From: Phoenix dactylifera
Taxonomy: Eukaryota > Streptophyta > Magnoliopsida > Arecales > Arecaceae
Assembly (NCBI RefSeq): GCF_009389715.1
Contig: NC_052393.1
Span: 6,014,001-6,078,000, forward strand
Direction of reading: 5' to 3'
Length of the DNA stretch: 64,000 nt
A model generated the notes under the pieces. That model was not told where the DNA came from. It saw only the letters and a list, made by a program, of their open reading frames with translations, and made no database searches. Shown here one piece after another: positions 1 through 11,598 of the stretch. Both the position numbers and the translations under genes were made by a program. Every line of letters starts with the position of its first letter. Position 1 is the stretch's first letter.

Positions 1-1136
1 TGATGGTGGTAAAGCTACTTGTCAAGGGGCTAGAGTATCTCATTGTATCTTTTTTTATTTTTTTTCTTTTTGTTTTTTTGCAAAGGATTTCTGGAGACCT
101 CAAGGCTAAAATGGATAAAACTCAAAATTTTCGGTGACAACTAAGAAAGGTAGTCCCTTGTAGACATGCTCCATATTCACATTCCTATGTGTAGTTCTCA
201 CTTTTGAAACACAATAAATTCAGGTGATACATAACGATAGATGGGATGGTTTTATATAGCAGGGGACAGAAATTTTGGATCCATACAAAAACTTGAAATG
301 AATCCTTACTGCGACATAACCTTGCCCTCCATAGGGACATGAAACAGTTCTGAAGGGCAGGTTCATCTTGCTAGGGTTTTGGGTGTTATAGAATGGACTG
401 ATAAAAGCAGAACATTTTTTTAGGTAAACCGGATTTATTACACCAATCTAGAATAAATACATCCATCGAAATCAGAAAATAAAATATTTAAAAACTCATA
501 AGGAATATTTATCACAGTCGTCCACAGCATAGATCTAGTGTGATTAGCTATATATATTGCTATGCGATCTGCTGCACTGTTGTTGCTTGGAGAGAATCAA
601 AACATACATTTTATTCTGGCAAGAACATAAAGTAAGACTTAAAACATCACAAGTCCCACTGATGATCATGTTAGAAACTAACAGATATACAGCCAGTATC
701 CTACAAAACCAGGTACAACAGTGAAGCACTGCATTATATCACAGAAGTTCAAGATCTTTGGTGCAAAATTAAGGTTGAATTTGATCTTTTCTAGAGAAAT
801 TTCAGGCTTTGCGGGGGTCAGATAGTTATTATATGACACCAAAGAGGAGAATATGTGAAGACATGAAAGCGGTGCTCTAATGAATGTTCACAGCCAGCTA
901 TTTGTGAAAGCAATGATATTCTATAGAGTCCATCCAGGCTGGCAAACATATCAAATCACGTCAACTTTCGTAAACCCAAGAAGGTTCTTTATGAAGTTGT
1001 CTGAACAAGGAACCATTGAACATTTGAACTGTAAGCTGAAAACTAAGCGATGAATCAATTTCTACAAGATTGTGACATCCCATTCACAACTAATGGCTTC
1101 TTGTCAGGTGTGCCAGAAGAATGTGATTACATCCAG

Positions 1137-1233
1137 TTTGCGATGTTGTTACTGACTTGGTTACCAGAGGCGAAGCTTTTATTGGGTCAGCAAGAGATGG
1201 GATCCAAGATGGCCAGAAGATGGTTGACAAGTT
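1137..1233 (+). other. Candidate upstream exon, identity uncertain
   Basis: In one frame this stretch reads as an uninterrupted peptide containing DLVTRGEAFIGSARDG and ending QDGQKMVDKL, followed at 1234 by a perfect GTAAGT donor. The assumed acceptor is the CATCCAG ending at 1136, which has a poor pyrimidine tract, so the left edge is uncertain. It lies 2 kb upstream of, and on the same strand as, the PEPCK-like exons at 3243-4417 and may belong to that gene. Its end phase (two bases) does not join directly to the exon at 3243, so at least one more exon would be needed between them. I could not find that exon, and the peptide family is not recognised. Confidence 0.35.
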
Positions 1234-3242
1234 GTAAGTATTAGAGGCTACCAAATGGGCTTATCACATATACCTCGTTGGAATAACATTCCTCATCATA
1301 CATGGGAGTCAACTCATCGAACAGAAAAAAAGTGAGCGTAACTCGCAAAAGAAAATGCCATTGTCATGAAATACACAGTTTAAATTTCAGGCCAATTACA
1401 GTGAATGGATTTAAAATGTGAATGTACCCAAAGGCATGTTTTTAACCTAAAAACACTTTGTTAAAGGCCTAGGATGGTTGGTTCTTTTATGAGAAGCTGT
1501 CAGGACTATGTCGATAACATGAAAGATGCAAAACAACTCTCTCTTTTGATTTAATTAACACTACTGAGAAATTATGTGGATAATGCTGTTTGTAGCAATG
1601 ATAGTCAACATCATTACCATCACCAATTAGTAGAAATTAATTGATGTCACAATGCAAAATGTCAAATTATGATTATGTGTTTCTACTGGTAATATCAGAG
1701 GACCATTTATACATTCAGATAGATAAAAATGCTATTGTTTTACCTGGAAATCTGCATATTCAAAATGTCCATGTTAAACAAAGATTCTAACCTATGTGTT
1801 GTCATGCAACTACATTAATCCAAACCAGTTTTCCATGCAAAAACTTCAACCCATGCCATGTTTCCTAATAGAATTTGATGAGGCCAGAATGCTCCAATTT
1901 CAAAAAAGAGATTTGCCTGAAGTGTTAAACAATGGTAGCAAGGCACTTTTATGCAATCTGGGCTATGAATAATTTAACTTTGGAATTGGTCCTGTTGAAT
2001 GTTGATGATGGGTTCCATGTGAATCTGACCTGACTGCTATCATGCCAGATATCTACCATTGGTTTTGTTTTAGCTTGAGTTTTTGTGTTAGGTTATATGG
2101 AAGGCTTCTTGCCTAAATACGAAGGCGGTTGATTTAGGGTTGATAGCACAGGGTCTCCGAGGGGCCTTGAAGCAGGTTGAATGTTGATGCTGACGTTAAA
2201 ACTCTGTGGATATAAGATGCTGGCATTGACGCCTCCAATGGAATGTTTAAATTTTATATGAAGACACAGAAGTGTCATGGCAGTGGCTCCTTGGGTGAAC
2301 ATGATAAGATCAAATATGGAGGGGAGGAAGGAGAAGGAAAGAGAGGAAAGAAGGAAGGGAGAGGTAGATGGCAGTAGGTGGGTTGCTCCATAGATCGAAG
2401 GATGGTAGAAGAAATAGAGCTAATGGAAAGCCTGCTAGTTTCCTTCATGATTCTTGGGGTTGGGAATTCTTGAAATAGTGAGAATTTGATCTATGAATCT
2501 AAGAAATAGTGAGAATTTTTGATCTTTCTCAATATGCTGGATTTTTTATTTATTTTTTTTTTTGTCCTCCTTCCTCTTAAGGTACAGGGGAGTCTGAGTG
2601 GATAAGGGTCACATCAGGTTTGCAAAATGACACGCTATGATTCTACCGAATGTACCATTGAACCTTGTTGATTCGACTTTGGTATATCAATACCACACTT
2701 GTGCCTGACCTGGAATATTACTTGAATATATATTGCAGGATCGAAAATTGGGCCCTGGTTAGTACTGGGTCCATGGGTCACTTTATGGGTCATTGATCAA
2801 TGTGACTTTGAATATGCAAAGGTTGTTCTATTTGTCATCTCTCGTATTATAACATTGTAGGAGCAAGGGTACATTTGATCACTTTGCTGGTGTTAAAATC
2901 ATATGAATGATTAGGATTATGATTGATTGTACCAAATTTAGTCTGTCTTACCAAATTTTACTTTGATTGATTTGTGATTGGTTGTACCAAACTTAGTCGA
3001 CCTTATTAAACTTTGTCATCCTCCTAATCTATATAAAAGCTGCTTCTATATATTGTAATAGACAAATAAAAATACAATTTTCTTCTTTTTATTTTTTTTA
3101 ATATATAATACCAAACTGATATGGTAAAAATAATCGTTGTCTTCGTCAAGCAAGTCGTATTGGACTATCCAGTTCATTTTTCTACAATTTTTCTGCTGGT
3201 GAACTTCTTACTATCAACTAGTTGTTGTCCGTAAAATTGCAG

Positions 3243-4417
3243 TGTGTATTCCTTCCGTATCAAAACTCTCTCCAGGTCAAGCTGCCTATTACTTTTTGGA
3301 AGGCTATCAGGATGGAAAATTTGTACGTGCTTACAGCAAGGGCCCCTCACCTGTTCATCCACTTGAACTCTCGATGGCACTGCTTTCACAGGTCTGGACA
3401 GAGACCTATTTGTTGTTTTCCCAGATACATTTACATGCTAACCTTTGGTCACGGGTGACATTTACCTAACGAAAAAACTACTTTTGCACCACTAAGGTGA
3501 TAGCTTAGTAGAAGCATGGCCTTACTTCTAACCAACTAGTTTCAAGTTCGAAACACACGGACGTCGATTAAATTATGGAGACCGGATGCTTCCTGCTCGG
3601 ACACGAGATCTGAAAGGGCATATTGCTCTGCTGGTAGTCTCGGTGGTGCCAGATGTGACGTACTCACACGTGGTATTCATGCCGGAGCCCAGAAGGATAA
3701 CTGAACCGGGCCCACGGGTGGGGAAGGTATGCCAGATGTGACGTACTCACACGTGGTATTTGTGCCGGAGCCCAGAAGGATAACTGAGTCGGGCCCACGG
3801 GTGGAAAAGGTATGAGTAAAAACGGCCGGAGTGCCCAACACACGGTCATTTCTGCCCGCATCGAACATTCTCCTGGCGGGATGGGGGCTCAGTGGGGGCT
3901 GCTACACGGAGGTGGGCTTGTCTCTTTCTCCCCTCTTCCCTTTCCCTTTTTTTTTTTAGAAAAAAAAAAACTACTTTTGCTGTTTCATATCTCTGTAGTT
4001 AAAAGAAAATGAGATCCCATCTTTCCTAATAAATGTAAAAGATGGTGGAAAGCACATCACTGGTAAGCTGGAGATGATTTTTTTCTCTTGGATTTCAACT
4101 CAATTTGACTTCTGGAATAGATGACGGCACTTGAGTACAATCTCAATCATCCAAATTTTGTGGATTTCAGGCAAGAAGCTTGTTGAACTGGTGGTGTCAA
4201 CCTTATCCCGTAACTTGCCAGAGGGCAAACTAGCACCTGCTGATTCTAAAGGTAATTTTGCTCATTGTGCTTTTCATTTCCTCCTACTTTAAGATGGTTT
4301 TTTTTTCCTGCAAAACTATGTGAATATTATATTTCTGCAGTCGGAGATCCACAAGGGAAGTACAAGAGCTTTATAACAGCTATATTTCAGGAATTACCTG
4401 AAGAATTCTCCTTCTGA
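3243..4417 (+). CDS. 3' exons of a PEP-carboxykinase-like protein (partial)
   Basis: Four exons join in frame: 3243-3391, 3999-4062, 4171-4251 and 4341-4417 (TGA at 4415-4417). They encode the last 122 residues. Motifs in order are SKLSPGQAAYYFLEGY, a segment around YSKGPSPVHPLEL, LKENEIPSFLINV, GGKHITGKKLVELV and the C-terminus QELPEEFSF. The first motif resembles the SKLTPEQAMYHFLSGY region of ATP-type PEP carboxykinase, and the FLINV...GGKHITG stretch resembles its WLVNTGWSGG region. The sequence lacks the usual length and glycine-rich spacing between these, so it looks like a divergent relative rather than canonical PEPCK. Acceptors are good (TTGCAG, CTGTAG, TTTCAG, CTGCAG). The donor after 3391 (GTCTGG) is weak. 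A SINE sits in the first intron, 18 nt after its duplication and before exon 3999. The 5' part lies upstream, partly or wholly outside the window. I am sure it is a real gene end; the family name is tentative. Confidence 0.6.
3488..3964 (+). mobile_element. tRNA-derived SINE, copy 1 (in intron)
   Basis: The 5' part is tRNA-like, with an A-box-type stretch (GGTGATAGCTTAGTAG) and a B-box-type stretch (AGTTCGAAACAC). A GC-rich body follows, then a pyrimidine-rich segment and an A-rich tail. The 16-bp duplication AAAAAACTACTTTTGC flanks it at 3472-3487 and 3965-3980. Copies of the same element occur at 11267-11585 (reverse) and 17587-17972. This copy is longer than the others because of an internal 83-bp duplication. 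Such elements carry an internal Pol III promoter and move using LINE enzymes (family knowledge). Confidence 0.85.
3648..3813 (+). repeat. 83-bp tandem duplication inside SINE copy 1
   Basis: Two units, 3648-3730 and 3731-3813, each start GCCAGATGTGACGTACTC and end in CCCACGGGTGG plus a short tail. They differ at only a few positions. The other two SINE copies have one unit, so the duplication arose in this copy or its source. Confidence 0.9.
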
Positions 4418-7400
4418 GATTCCCTTGAAGCAGTAATTCTCAAGCAGTTGTATCAGAATAATGCATAATCACCAGTAAAGCAGATTTCAATTTACCAATT
4501 TTTGGTATCCAAACAGTTTATATACACAAACCATAATGAATGCAATAATTTATTTGGGGCTTGGAAGATATCTTCATTTCATTGTTTTATGTTTGTTTTC
4601 CAAACTAACTCATGCCATCTAGTCTCCTTGAGGACGACATTGAATCAGAGGGTAATTACATCAGAATGTGGTTTAATTTTATACAGAATGTCTGGAATGT
4701 CTATGGACGGTGACCTTTTATTCCAATATGTCACATCAGAGTCATAATTATTCCCTGTTGATGGCTTGACATTTAAGAGCGATATAAAATTTGATAGGGC
4801 AATGGACGCTTGAAACATCAAACATGTAAGCATTTACACGGAACGTGACTGCAATGGAATGGTAACTTCTATGTGTGCCTCATCATGTCTAAGGCTGATT
4901 CCTATGCGTGCCTAAGCTATCATGACACATCATTATGATAACTGGAAAAATAAATAGTTTTATGACATTAACAACATATAGCTTGGCAGAGTATTGCTAA
5001 CTGATGACATCGGCAATGTAGAATTACATGGTAGACCAAATAACACCTTCAGGAACTTCCTAAACGACCTGAGCCTTTAAAGCTTTACTATTAGAATAAT
5101 TTCAAAATATAAGCTTTTATTGATTGCATATTTTTTATTTTATAAAACAGGTTAGACGTATGGTTTATAATGGTACTATGGTTAAGTCCAATATAATGTG
5201 TGATCATTTTATTTTATGAATTTTGGTGCACCTTGGATGTATAGGTATGGATCACTGTTAGATCCCCCTCTCCTCTCCATATGGTTCATAGATTGCCCAT
5301 TTGATGGCTATCTTTTGTGAGGAGCAAGGAAGGGAAGATCCAGCTGCTATTATTCTAGATGATTGATGAATCGTATTCAATATGTCTTTTACAGATACAT
5401 CTCTCAAACTTGAATACATTATTATTGTGGTTTTAAATCTTAGCATATTATTATTTATGATTAACATTCACTGCATAAAAAGTTTCAGGTATCACAATCA
5501 TTTGCAACAGAATCTACTAATGATTTTTTTTTTTTTTAACACGGAGAAACGGTACACCAAAATTAAATATCCATTGTGTTTTGTAGTAACCTTAACTTTT
5601 CTGGCATGTAGGCTTAATTTAAGGACAAGTATCAGATGTGGAGAAAATTTATATATTATTTCTTATTGATCAAGCTTACGGCCAAGTTGAGACAAGGGTT
5701 AAGGAACTATTTTATTTGAAGGAACATGACTCCCATGCTTATCCCTATGCTGTTAGTATTCTTCGTTTTTCAGGTAAGACAATGTAGATACATTGATTAT
5801 AAAACATACATGGTGGAGAAGCAAGAGGTAAAGTAATCGAAGTGGGTTGTTATACTGTTAGAAATTTTAAGAAATATTTGTTCAGCACAGTTCAAGGATG
5901 CTACAAATCATTAAGAAAATAGAGATTTTAACTGAGAGATTCTTTTGAGACACCTTTTATTATGATTAGAGTGGCTTGGGACTTGGGACTACTAACGCAG
6001 TTCCTAAATTGACGAGAGTTAGTTGACTAACAAGGGCCAAATGTGAGGTATTTCAGGAGTATCCAAAACTTGAACGATAGATGTTTATAGATTATAGGTG
6101 TTCGTTGTATTGATGCAGTTAGAGGCTTAGAGCTAGTTTGGTGCTTTGACCTAGCGGAAGTTGTTGCTTTAACCCCCCAGATCAACTTTATTAAGCAAAT
6201 AGGAGTAGTTTTGTCTTTCAACCGATCCAGATTACTCTAGAAGTGTCCTCTCGAAAAAAAAACAAGAAGAAGAAGAAGACAAGAAAAGATAAGATTGAAA
6301 GAGATTTTCACAGGAAAAAGTGGGGGGGGGGGGGGGGGGGGGGGGGGGGGAAGAGAAAATCTGCGACGATGACATTGGTTAAAATATCAAAATATCCTCC
6401 ATACGTAGACTTGTAAATGCAATAAATGAGAGTTGAACTGAATTTTTTTCGAACATGCACCGAACTTGGAACGAATCAATGCGATATTTTAGGTCATTGG
6501 TGCTGAAAAATATAGGATTATAAAGTATGCACCTTTTCGTGGAAGAAGCAAAGATGGATACATGTCATAGCAAAAGCTTGTTTGATTAAAAGTGTTTGTT
6601 TCATTAAATTTAAATATATACTGAAGATAATTAAGTTTTTAGTGAGAATTTTATTCCCTGTATTTGGAGTTTAAAAAATATTGACCTGGATTGCGCAATG
6701 AGGTGCTCAAGTTGACATCACATCATCAATCATGCCGATATCTAAAGAATTATGATTATAGATAGAGTGATTATGCATTTTTAGGTTCTAAATAAGCCAC
6801 AGAGAATTCTTTGCAAAGTTCCACATATGCATTATAGTTGGTGGATATGTATCCATCATGTCCGACATGCTCTCGTCTACGTAGATTAGTATATTTATGT
6901 GTTTGGGCAAAAAAAATATTCATTAAGTTCATTCTACTTAAATTTGCAATATATAACATGTAACGCAGAGTACAATACATCCTTGAATAGCCACCATATC
7001 GTCCATCTCCAAAATAGGAAGCTACGGGTCATCTCCCCATGCATCATGTTTGGCATCCAAAGCCACATATTTGGCATGCAACACGATGATCTTTATTTTG
7101 GAGATAAATGATGGCCATCCATTTCTAAAATAGATGACACAATAGCTATCCAATGATGAATAGCTCTCTATAGTGCAAAATATGCACTGCAGAAGATCTG
7201 AATTTATTTCTTTATCCACTTTCTTGCAACCACTTGCTCCACCTAAGAGCCCAAGCCTGAGGAGACAAATTCACTACTCTCAAAATAAAAGCTTAGTATA
7301 ATTATCCTTTTAAATCAAACCCCCTCACTTTTCAATTATTGTATCATCACAACCGTGGCTAATTGAAGCTTTGTTTTCCCATTTATATTTGTGTAGGGAG

Positions 7401-7969
7401 GAGGCAGCTTTGTGAAGCGAATAGATAGATTCCCAAAACCCAAGTGGGCGTGGCATACTAAAAAAGTGCGACCAATGCATGAGGCTTTTGCCAACAGTCC
7501 AGCTTTATCTTCTAAATAAAATTCCGATCCCGTACAACTACAGTTATGGAGGTAGTAGCCTAACGTACTTTCTTGCGCTGCAAATTCGCACGAAATTAAT
7601 CTCTGACAAGACCAACACCCAAGTTGTTTTCCTTCTTTTTCACAAACTTTTACTTTAAAAATTACTTGAAAAAGAGAGAAGAAAGAAGACAAAACGAAGC
7701 AGCAACAAATACCGTCCCCACTCCCACTCACTCCCCTGGGCAGCACAATAAAGTTGCCATACACATCAATAGCCCTCTTCCGTCCTTCTACTGCTTCATC
7801 CCTTGTTCCTGTTATTATTCCGGCTGCTTTGCTTTATTCATTAATTACTCACTCTAATAAAAATCTCGTCACTATTTACAGACTGCACATGATATATGAT
7901 ACATGCATCGCGCATGAGAAACGGTAATCTACGGTCAGATTAACGGACGTCCATCAAGATAAGATCAGA
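4418..7969. other. Intergenic, AT-rich, no gene seen
   Basis: AT-rich sequence holding the 3' flank of the PEPCK-like gene and the 3' flank of the TPR gene. A reverse-strand open frame at 7336-7764 has no recognisable domain and lies directly downstream of the TPR stop codon, so it is probably untranslated or spurious. The only distinct object is the poly-G run at 6322-6350. Confidence 0.5.
6322..6350 (+). repeat. Poly-G tract, 29 bases
   Basis: An uninterrupted run of 29 G preceded by an A-rich stretch with AAG repeats (6254-6290). The true length may differ, since such homopolymers are error-prone in sequencing and assembly. Confidence 0.9.
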
Positions 7970-9079
7970 TCAGAAAGCTTCCACCAACGGTGGGATCGCT
8001 CCCCTCTCACCATCATCCTCGTCTGCTTCCTCCTCCGCGTCCCACAGGAACTTCGCATACGACCCCAGCACGTAGCTGTTTGTCACACCAACTAGTGAGT
8101 AACAAGTTTCGAATCTCGAAGAACGTTTAGCATGATCAGACGGATCAGAAGAATCAAGATCCGAGATGTTTCTTTTTGCTTTTCTTTTGTACGAAAGAAA
8201 GAGTAAGAAGAGGGGAAGAGGGATACCAGTCGTCAGGCGAGGCCTCGACGGCTCGCTCGAAGTAAGTTTCGGCTCTCTCCCCGTCCCTGTGCGTCTCCCA
8301 CACCAGCTTCCCGTAGAGCGACAGCACCTCCCCGTCCCCCGGGCTCGCCAGTATCGCCCGCCCGTAGTACTCCTCCGCCCTCTTCGCGTCTCCCTCCACC
8401 TTTATTCAACAAAAACAGGGAATAAATCAATTTATCGATCTAATTCGCATGAAAACGAGGAAAGGAAAACAGAGGAGAAATAGGAGGGATTTGATCATAA
8501 GTTTTGGGGGATTTTGTCTTTGTGTACCTCGTGCAGGAACCTTCCGTAATTCTGCAGGAGGAGTGGATTCCCAGGATCGGCCCTGAGCATCTCCTGGTAG
8601 TAGTCGCCGATCCTCCGGTTCTCGCTCTGGTCACCCTCCTCACTTCCTCTGCCACCGCTGGCGCCCCCGCCTCCTATCTTGCTCCCCTTCCCTACTCCAC
8701 CGCCCGAATACTCCACCACCACTTCCTCCTCCTCTTCCGGCACCGCTGCCGCCACCGCTGCCTCCGTGCCGATCGCTCCAAAGTCTAACCCCCTTCCTTT
8801 CCGATCCAACAGCTTCTCCTCCGGGAGCGGCGATCGCGGCATGATAGGGATCGGACAGTCTGATCCGGTGAGATCCGCCTCCGATCTCGCCCGCCGGTGG
8901 AGATATGAAGGGGACTCCCTCCTCTCCTTTACGTCGACGTGCAGAGCGGCCGAGCGGGGGTAGAACCTGGCGCTGAGGCTCCGCCGGAGGAAGGAGACCC
9001 CTGCGCCGGAGTCCTGATCGGCGACGAGTTGGGGCCGGGCCGGGACCGAGCTGGTCCGGATCAGAACCGCTGCTCTCAT
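7970..9079 (-). CDS. TPR-repeat protein, 276 aa
   Basis: Three exons on the reverse strand: 8528-9079, 8227-8399 and 7970-8075 (TGA at 7970-7972). Splice junctions are CACGAG|GTACAC to AATAAAG|GTGGAG, and GACTG|GTATCC to AAACAG|CTACG, giving a frame-perfect 276-residue protein. The N-terminal half is low-complexity, rich in Arg and Ser, with acidic and glycine stretches. The C-terminal half holds about three TPR-like helices pairs: YYQEMLRADPGNPLLLQNYG, AEEYYGRAILASPGDGEVLS and AETYFERAVEASPDDCYVLG. It ends in the motif AKFLWDAEEE, typical of a small plant-specific TPR family (related to Arabidopsis At5g20190 and At1g80130). TPRs mediate protein-protein contacts; the specific role is not known to me. 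The start is the ATG at 9079; the frame continues upstream only through a GTG at 9094. The two G-boxes upstream suggest ABA, stress or light control. Confidence 0.92.
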
Positions 9080-9185
9080 GGCAAATCGAAGCACGAGAGA
9101 ACTCCGAAGCCGAAGAAATAATAGAAACTAAGCTTCTGGTATGCCACTGACTGATCTTTTTCTCGCGCCGGGGCTGGGGTTTTCC

Positions 9186-9192
9186 ATTTATA
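9186..9192 (-). promoter_or_regulatory. TATA box of the TPR gene
   Basis: On the reverse strand this reads TATAAAT, within CACTATAAATGG, 107 nt upstream of the ATG at 9079. Spacing and context fit a plant core promoter with a 5' leader of roughly 75 nt. Confidence 0.75.
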
Positions 9193-9265
9193 GTGGCGCT
9201 TGCTTCTGGCTCCCCGCTGTTAGATTGATGGAAAAGGCGTTAGGAGCCGACGACCAAACTGTTGC

Positions 9266-9359
9266 CACGTGTTGTTAGCCGTAACGGCGGCTCCGTTAGG
9301 CGTTGGCTCTCTCTTCCAGCGTGAGCTGTCATCGGACACATGGCGGCGTCCGGCACGTG
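9266..9359 (-). promoter_or_regulatory. Two G-boxes upstream of the TPR gene
   Basis: The palindrome CACGTG occurs at 9266-9271 and 9354-9359, both in GCCACGTG or GGCACGTGG context, 75 and 163 bp upstream of the TATA box. Further ACGT cores follow at about 9412 (CCACGTAA) and 9453 (CCCACGTC). Clusters of this kind bind bZIP and bHLH factors, including ABA-response factors (family knowledge). The region is GC-rich compared with its surroundings. Confidence 0.65.
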
Positions 9360-9973
9360 GGCACCAGGGGAAGTCACGAGCCGTCCTCGGAAGGACGGTG
9401 GAGGCAGCGCCACGTAAAGGTTCGTTGTATGCGTCTGGGCTCGTGGGGCGAGCGCGCTGGGTCCCACGTCCCGGGCGTCGGGTTTCCTGTTGCTCTACCT
9501 CTTTTTTTTTTGGCTGCCAAACTAGATGAGATCAAAATCGTATAAATATATTTCTATCCAATTAACACTAATTTATTGTTCACAAATACAAGTAGTATTA
9601 TGGCAATCTCACACATTAAGACCTGTATGAGTTGATGCTTAACTTTTCCATCTTACCTTTTACTTCTTGAGATCGTATCAAGTTGTAATTAGTTCTTTAT
9701 TGAGCGGTGTCTCATTGTCAGGTGACGAAAGGACATAGTGTGTTGCTAATTGGTTCTTTGATTCATTAAGTAGCATCTCTTTCCCAGATATTGAGCTGGA
9801 GACTGGTTCTAGGGTTGATCTTGGAAAGTGATGTTCCCAGGAGTATGAGAAGGGAGCATTCTGGCAGGCATGCAAGCTCTATTTATCTACTACCTTCGTC
9901 AAATCAATCACATGCGAAACACACGTTAATGCAGTTCCAATTATAGGACATGATGCGATATGAAGATTTTTTA

Positions 9974-10463
9974 AAACTCATTTGGTTTGCGAAAAGGCAA
10001 AGAGGGGAGCATGATCAAACTGAAAATGACAATGGCTTATGCTTGATTGGAAGTTTCAAATGAGAGAGATGAAAAAATAATTTTTTTATGAGACTAAATT
10101 TTTTACTTCTTAGGAGCAATAGAAATTTATGTAGAACATAGAAAATCAACTTTTTCATGGATTGAGAGTCTAAGAATCAAGGTAATTTTTTTTTCCAAAA
10201 ATGCCTTTAATTTCAATGGCTTATATCTCCTTTTTTTTTTTTCTTCTTGTAGTTAATTTGTTAAAGACGTAAAAGATATTTTACACAACTTTCCAATGAA
10301 AATATATAGATGCTCAAGCAAATATAATATATTCTGAAAAGTGTGCTTTCTATATCAACCAAATATACCAAAAATATTTTTTCATGTATGATATATCTAG
10401 ATATTGGCCTTCACGAAATATATTGTAGTGAGTTTTTTTTTCCACAAACCAAACAAGTTCCTA
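9974..10463. mobile_element. Foldback (MITE-like) element, TTTGGTT ends, copy A
   Basis: The left end AACTCATTTGGTTTGCG and the right end CACAAACCAAACAAGTTC form an imperfect terminal inverted repeat. The interior is AT-rich, has no coding potential, and has the GGCAAAGAGG...CAAAT opening also seen in copies B (16033) and C (62351). The target duplication is not clear. Confidence 0.55.
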
Positions 10464-11266
10464 CTTTGAGAGCAAGCTTTTGTCTTGAGACAAGCAACAT
10501 CCTCTGCTTCAATGGAAGACTACTACCATGACCTAGTTTGATACGTGCTCATACGATACATAGGAAGGTCTTGAGTACTTGATCAGAATTAGCAATTTAG
10601 CACATAAAACCAAGGAGTTGGAAACGAATGATCCAAATGCCAAAGTATTTAGAACTCAATAAAGGTGCCAAAATTTAAAAGGTAGGGACCTGCTATTTTG
10701 CTTAATGATAGCAAACCTGCAAAACTACCAAAACTATGGTCTGGGGAGCAAGAGTTGAATGAGCTATAAGAGTTTGGAAATTTTCTATGTCCATATCTGG
10801 AGTTAAGTTTATCATGTTGCCCACACTAGGTTAAGACTAAATCCTAATTGGTTCAAAAAAAAATATTTTTTTTTTTGTAATTGAGACATTACTCAACAAA
10901 AATTTTGTAATTGAAACATTATTCTGCAAAATATTCTATTAGCTCAGTTTTGAAAATATCTCACTGGACCTGACATTTGAGATTGAATATTCAAGAGATG
11001 GCAGTATTTTAGTTGATCTCTCAATAAATGCACCAATGATAGGAAATAGGGTAGGGTACAAGAAAATTCTTCAAAAGTTGCCCTTCTCATGGTATGTTAT
11101 CATTTGCTTTTTTTTTTTTTCATGTTCACCCTCCATAAATTACTTAATTTGAACATTTTTACCTCGACGGTCTCATGCGCAGAAGCCCGTTTCACCCCGA
11201 GCCATCATGCGGGCATCTGTCGATCTTCCCGTCCAGATGCATTTCAAATTTTCAACCACTAAGTTC
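10464..11266. other. Intergenic, nothing recognised
   Basis: AT-rich sequence with short A and T runs, including a duplicated phrase GTAATTGA(G/A)ACATTA near 10877 and 10907. No gene or RNA seen. Confidence 0.5.
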
Positions 11267-11585
11267 TTTTTTTTTTTTTTTGGCTGAAAGGAGGGGTAGG
11301 AGGAGGAAGGGACAAGCTCACCCCCACATAGCAGCCCTCACTGGGCCCCCGCCCCACTAGGAGAATGTTCGATGCGGGCAGATAAGTTTTACTCATACCC
11401 TTCCCACCCAAAGGTGAGTATATCACATCTGACACCACCAAAGTTTCCGGCGAACCAATAAGCGCTCCTAGACCCCATGTCCAAGCAGTATCACCACATT
11501 TTAATCGACACGCAGGGCGATTTGAACTTGTAACCATGCGGTTAAAAGACAACACCCAGCTCCACTGAGCTACCACCTTGGTGGC
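11267..11585 (-). mobile_element. tRNA-derived SINE, copy 2 (reverse)
   Basis: Reverse-strand copy of the SINE at 3488 and 17587. The tRNA-like head is at the right (GGTGGTAGCTCAGTGG near 11570), with the B-box region near 11525. The poly-A tail appears as the T run at 11267-11281. It is flanked by a 13-bp duplication with one mismatch: AACCACTAAGTTC at 11254-11266 and AACCTCTAAGTTC at 11586-11598. Confidence 0.85.
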
Positions 11586-11598
11586 AACCTCTAAGTTC

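Noticed and set aside
7336-7764. 142-residue reverse-strand open frame
   Set aside because: No domain, cysteine-rich but random-looking, and located just downstream of the TPR stop codon; probably 3' untranslated or intergenic.
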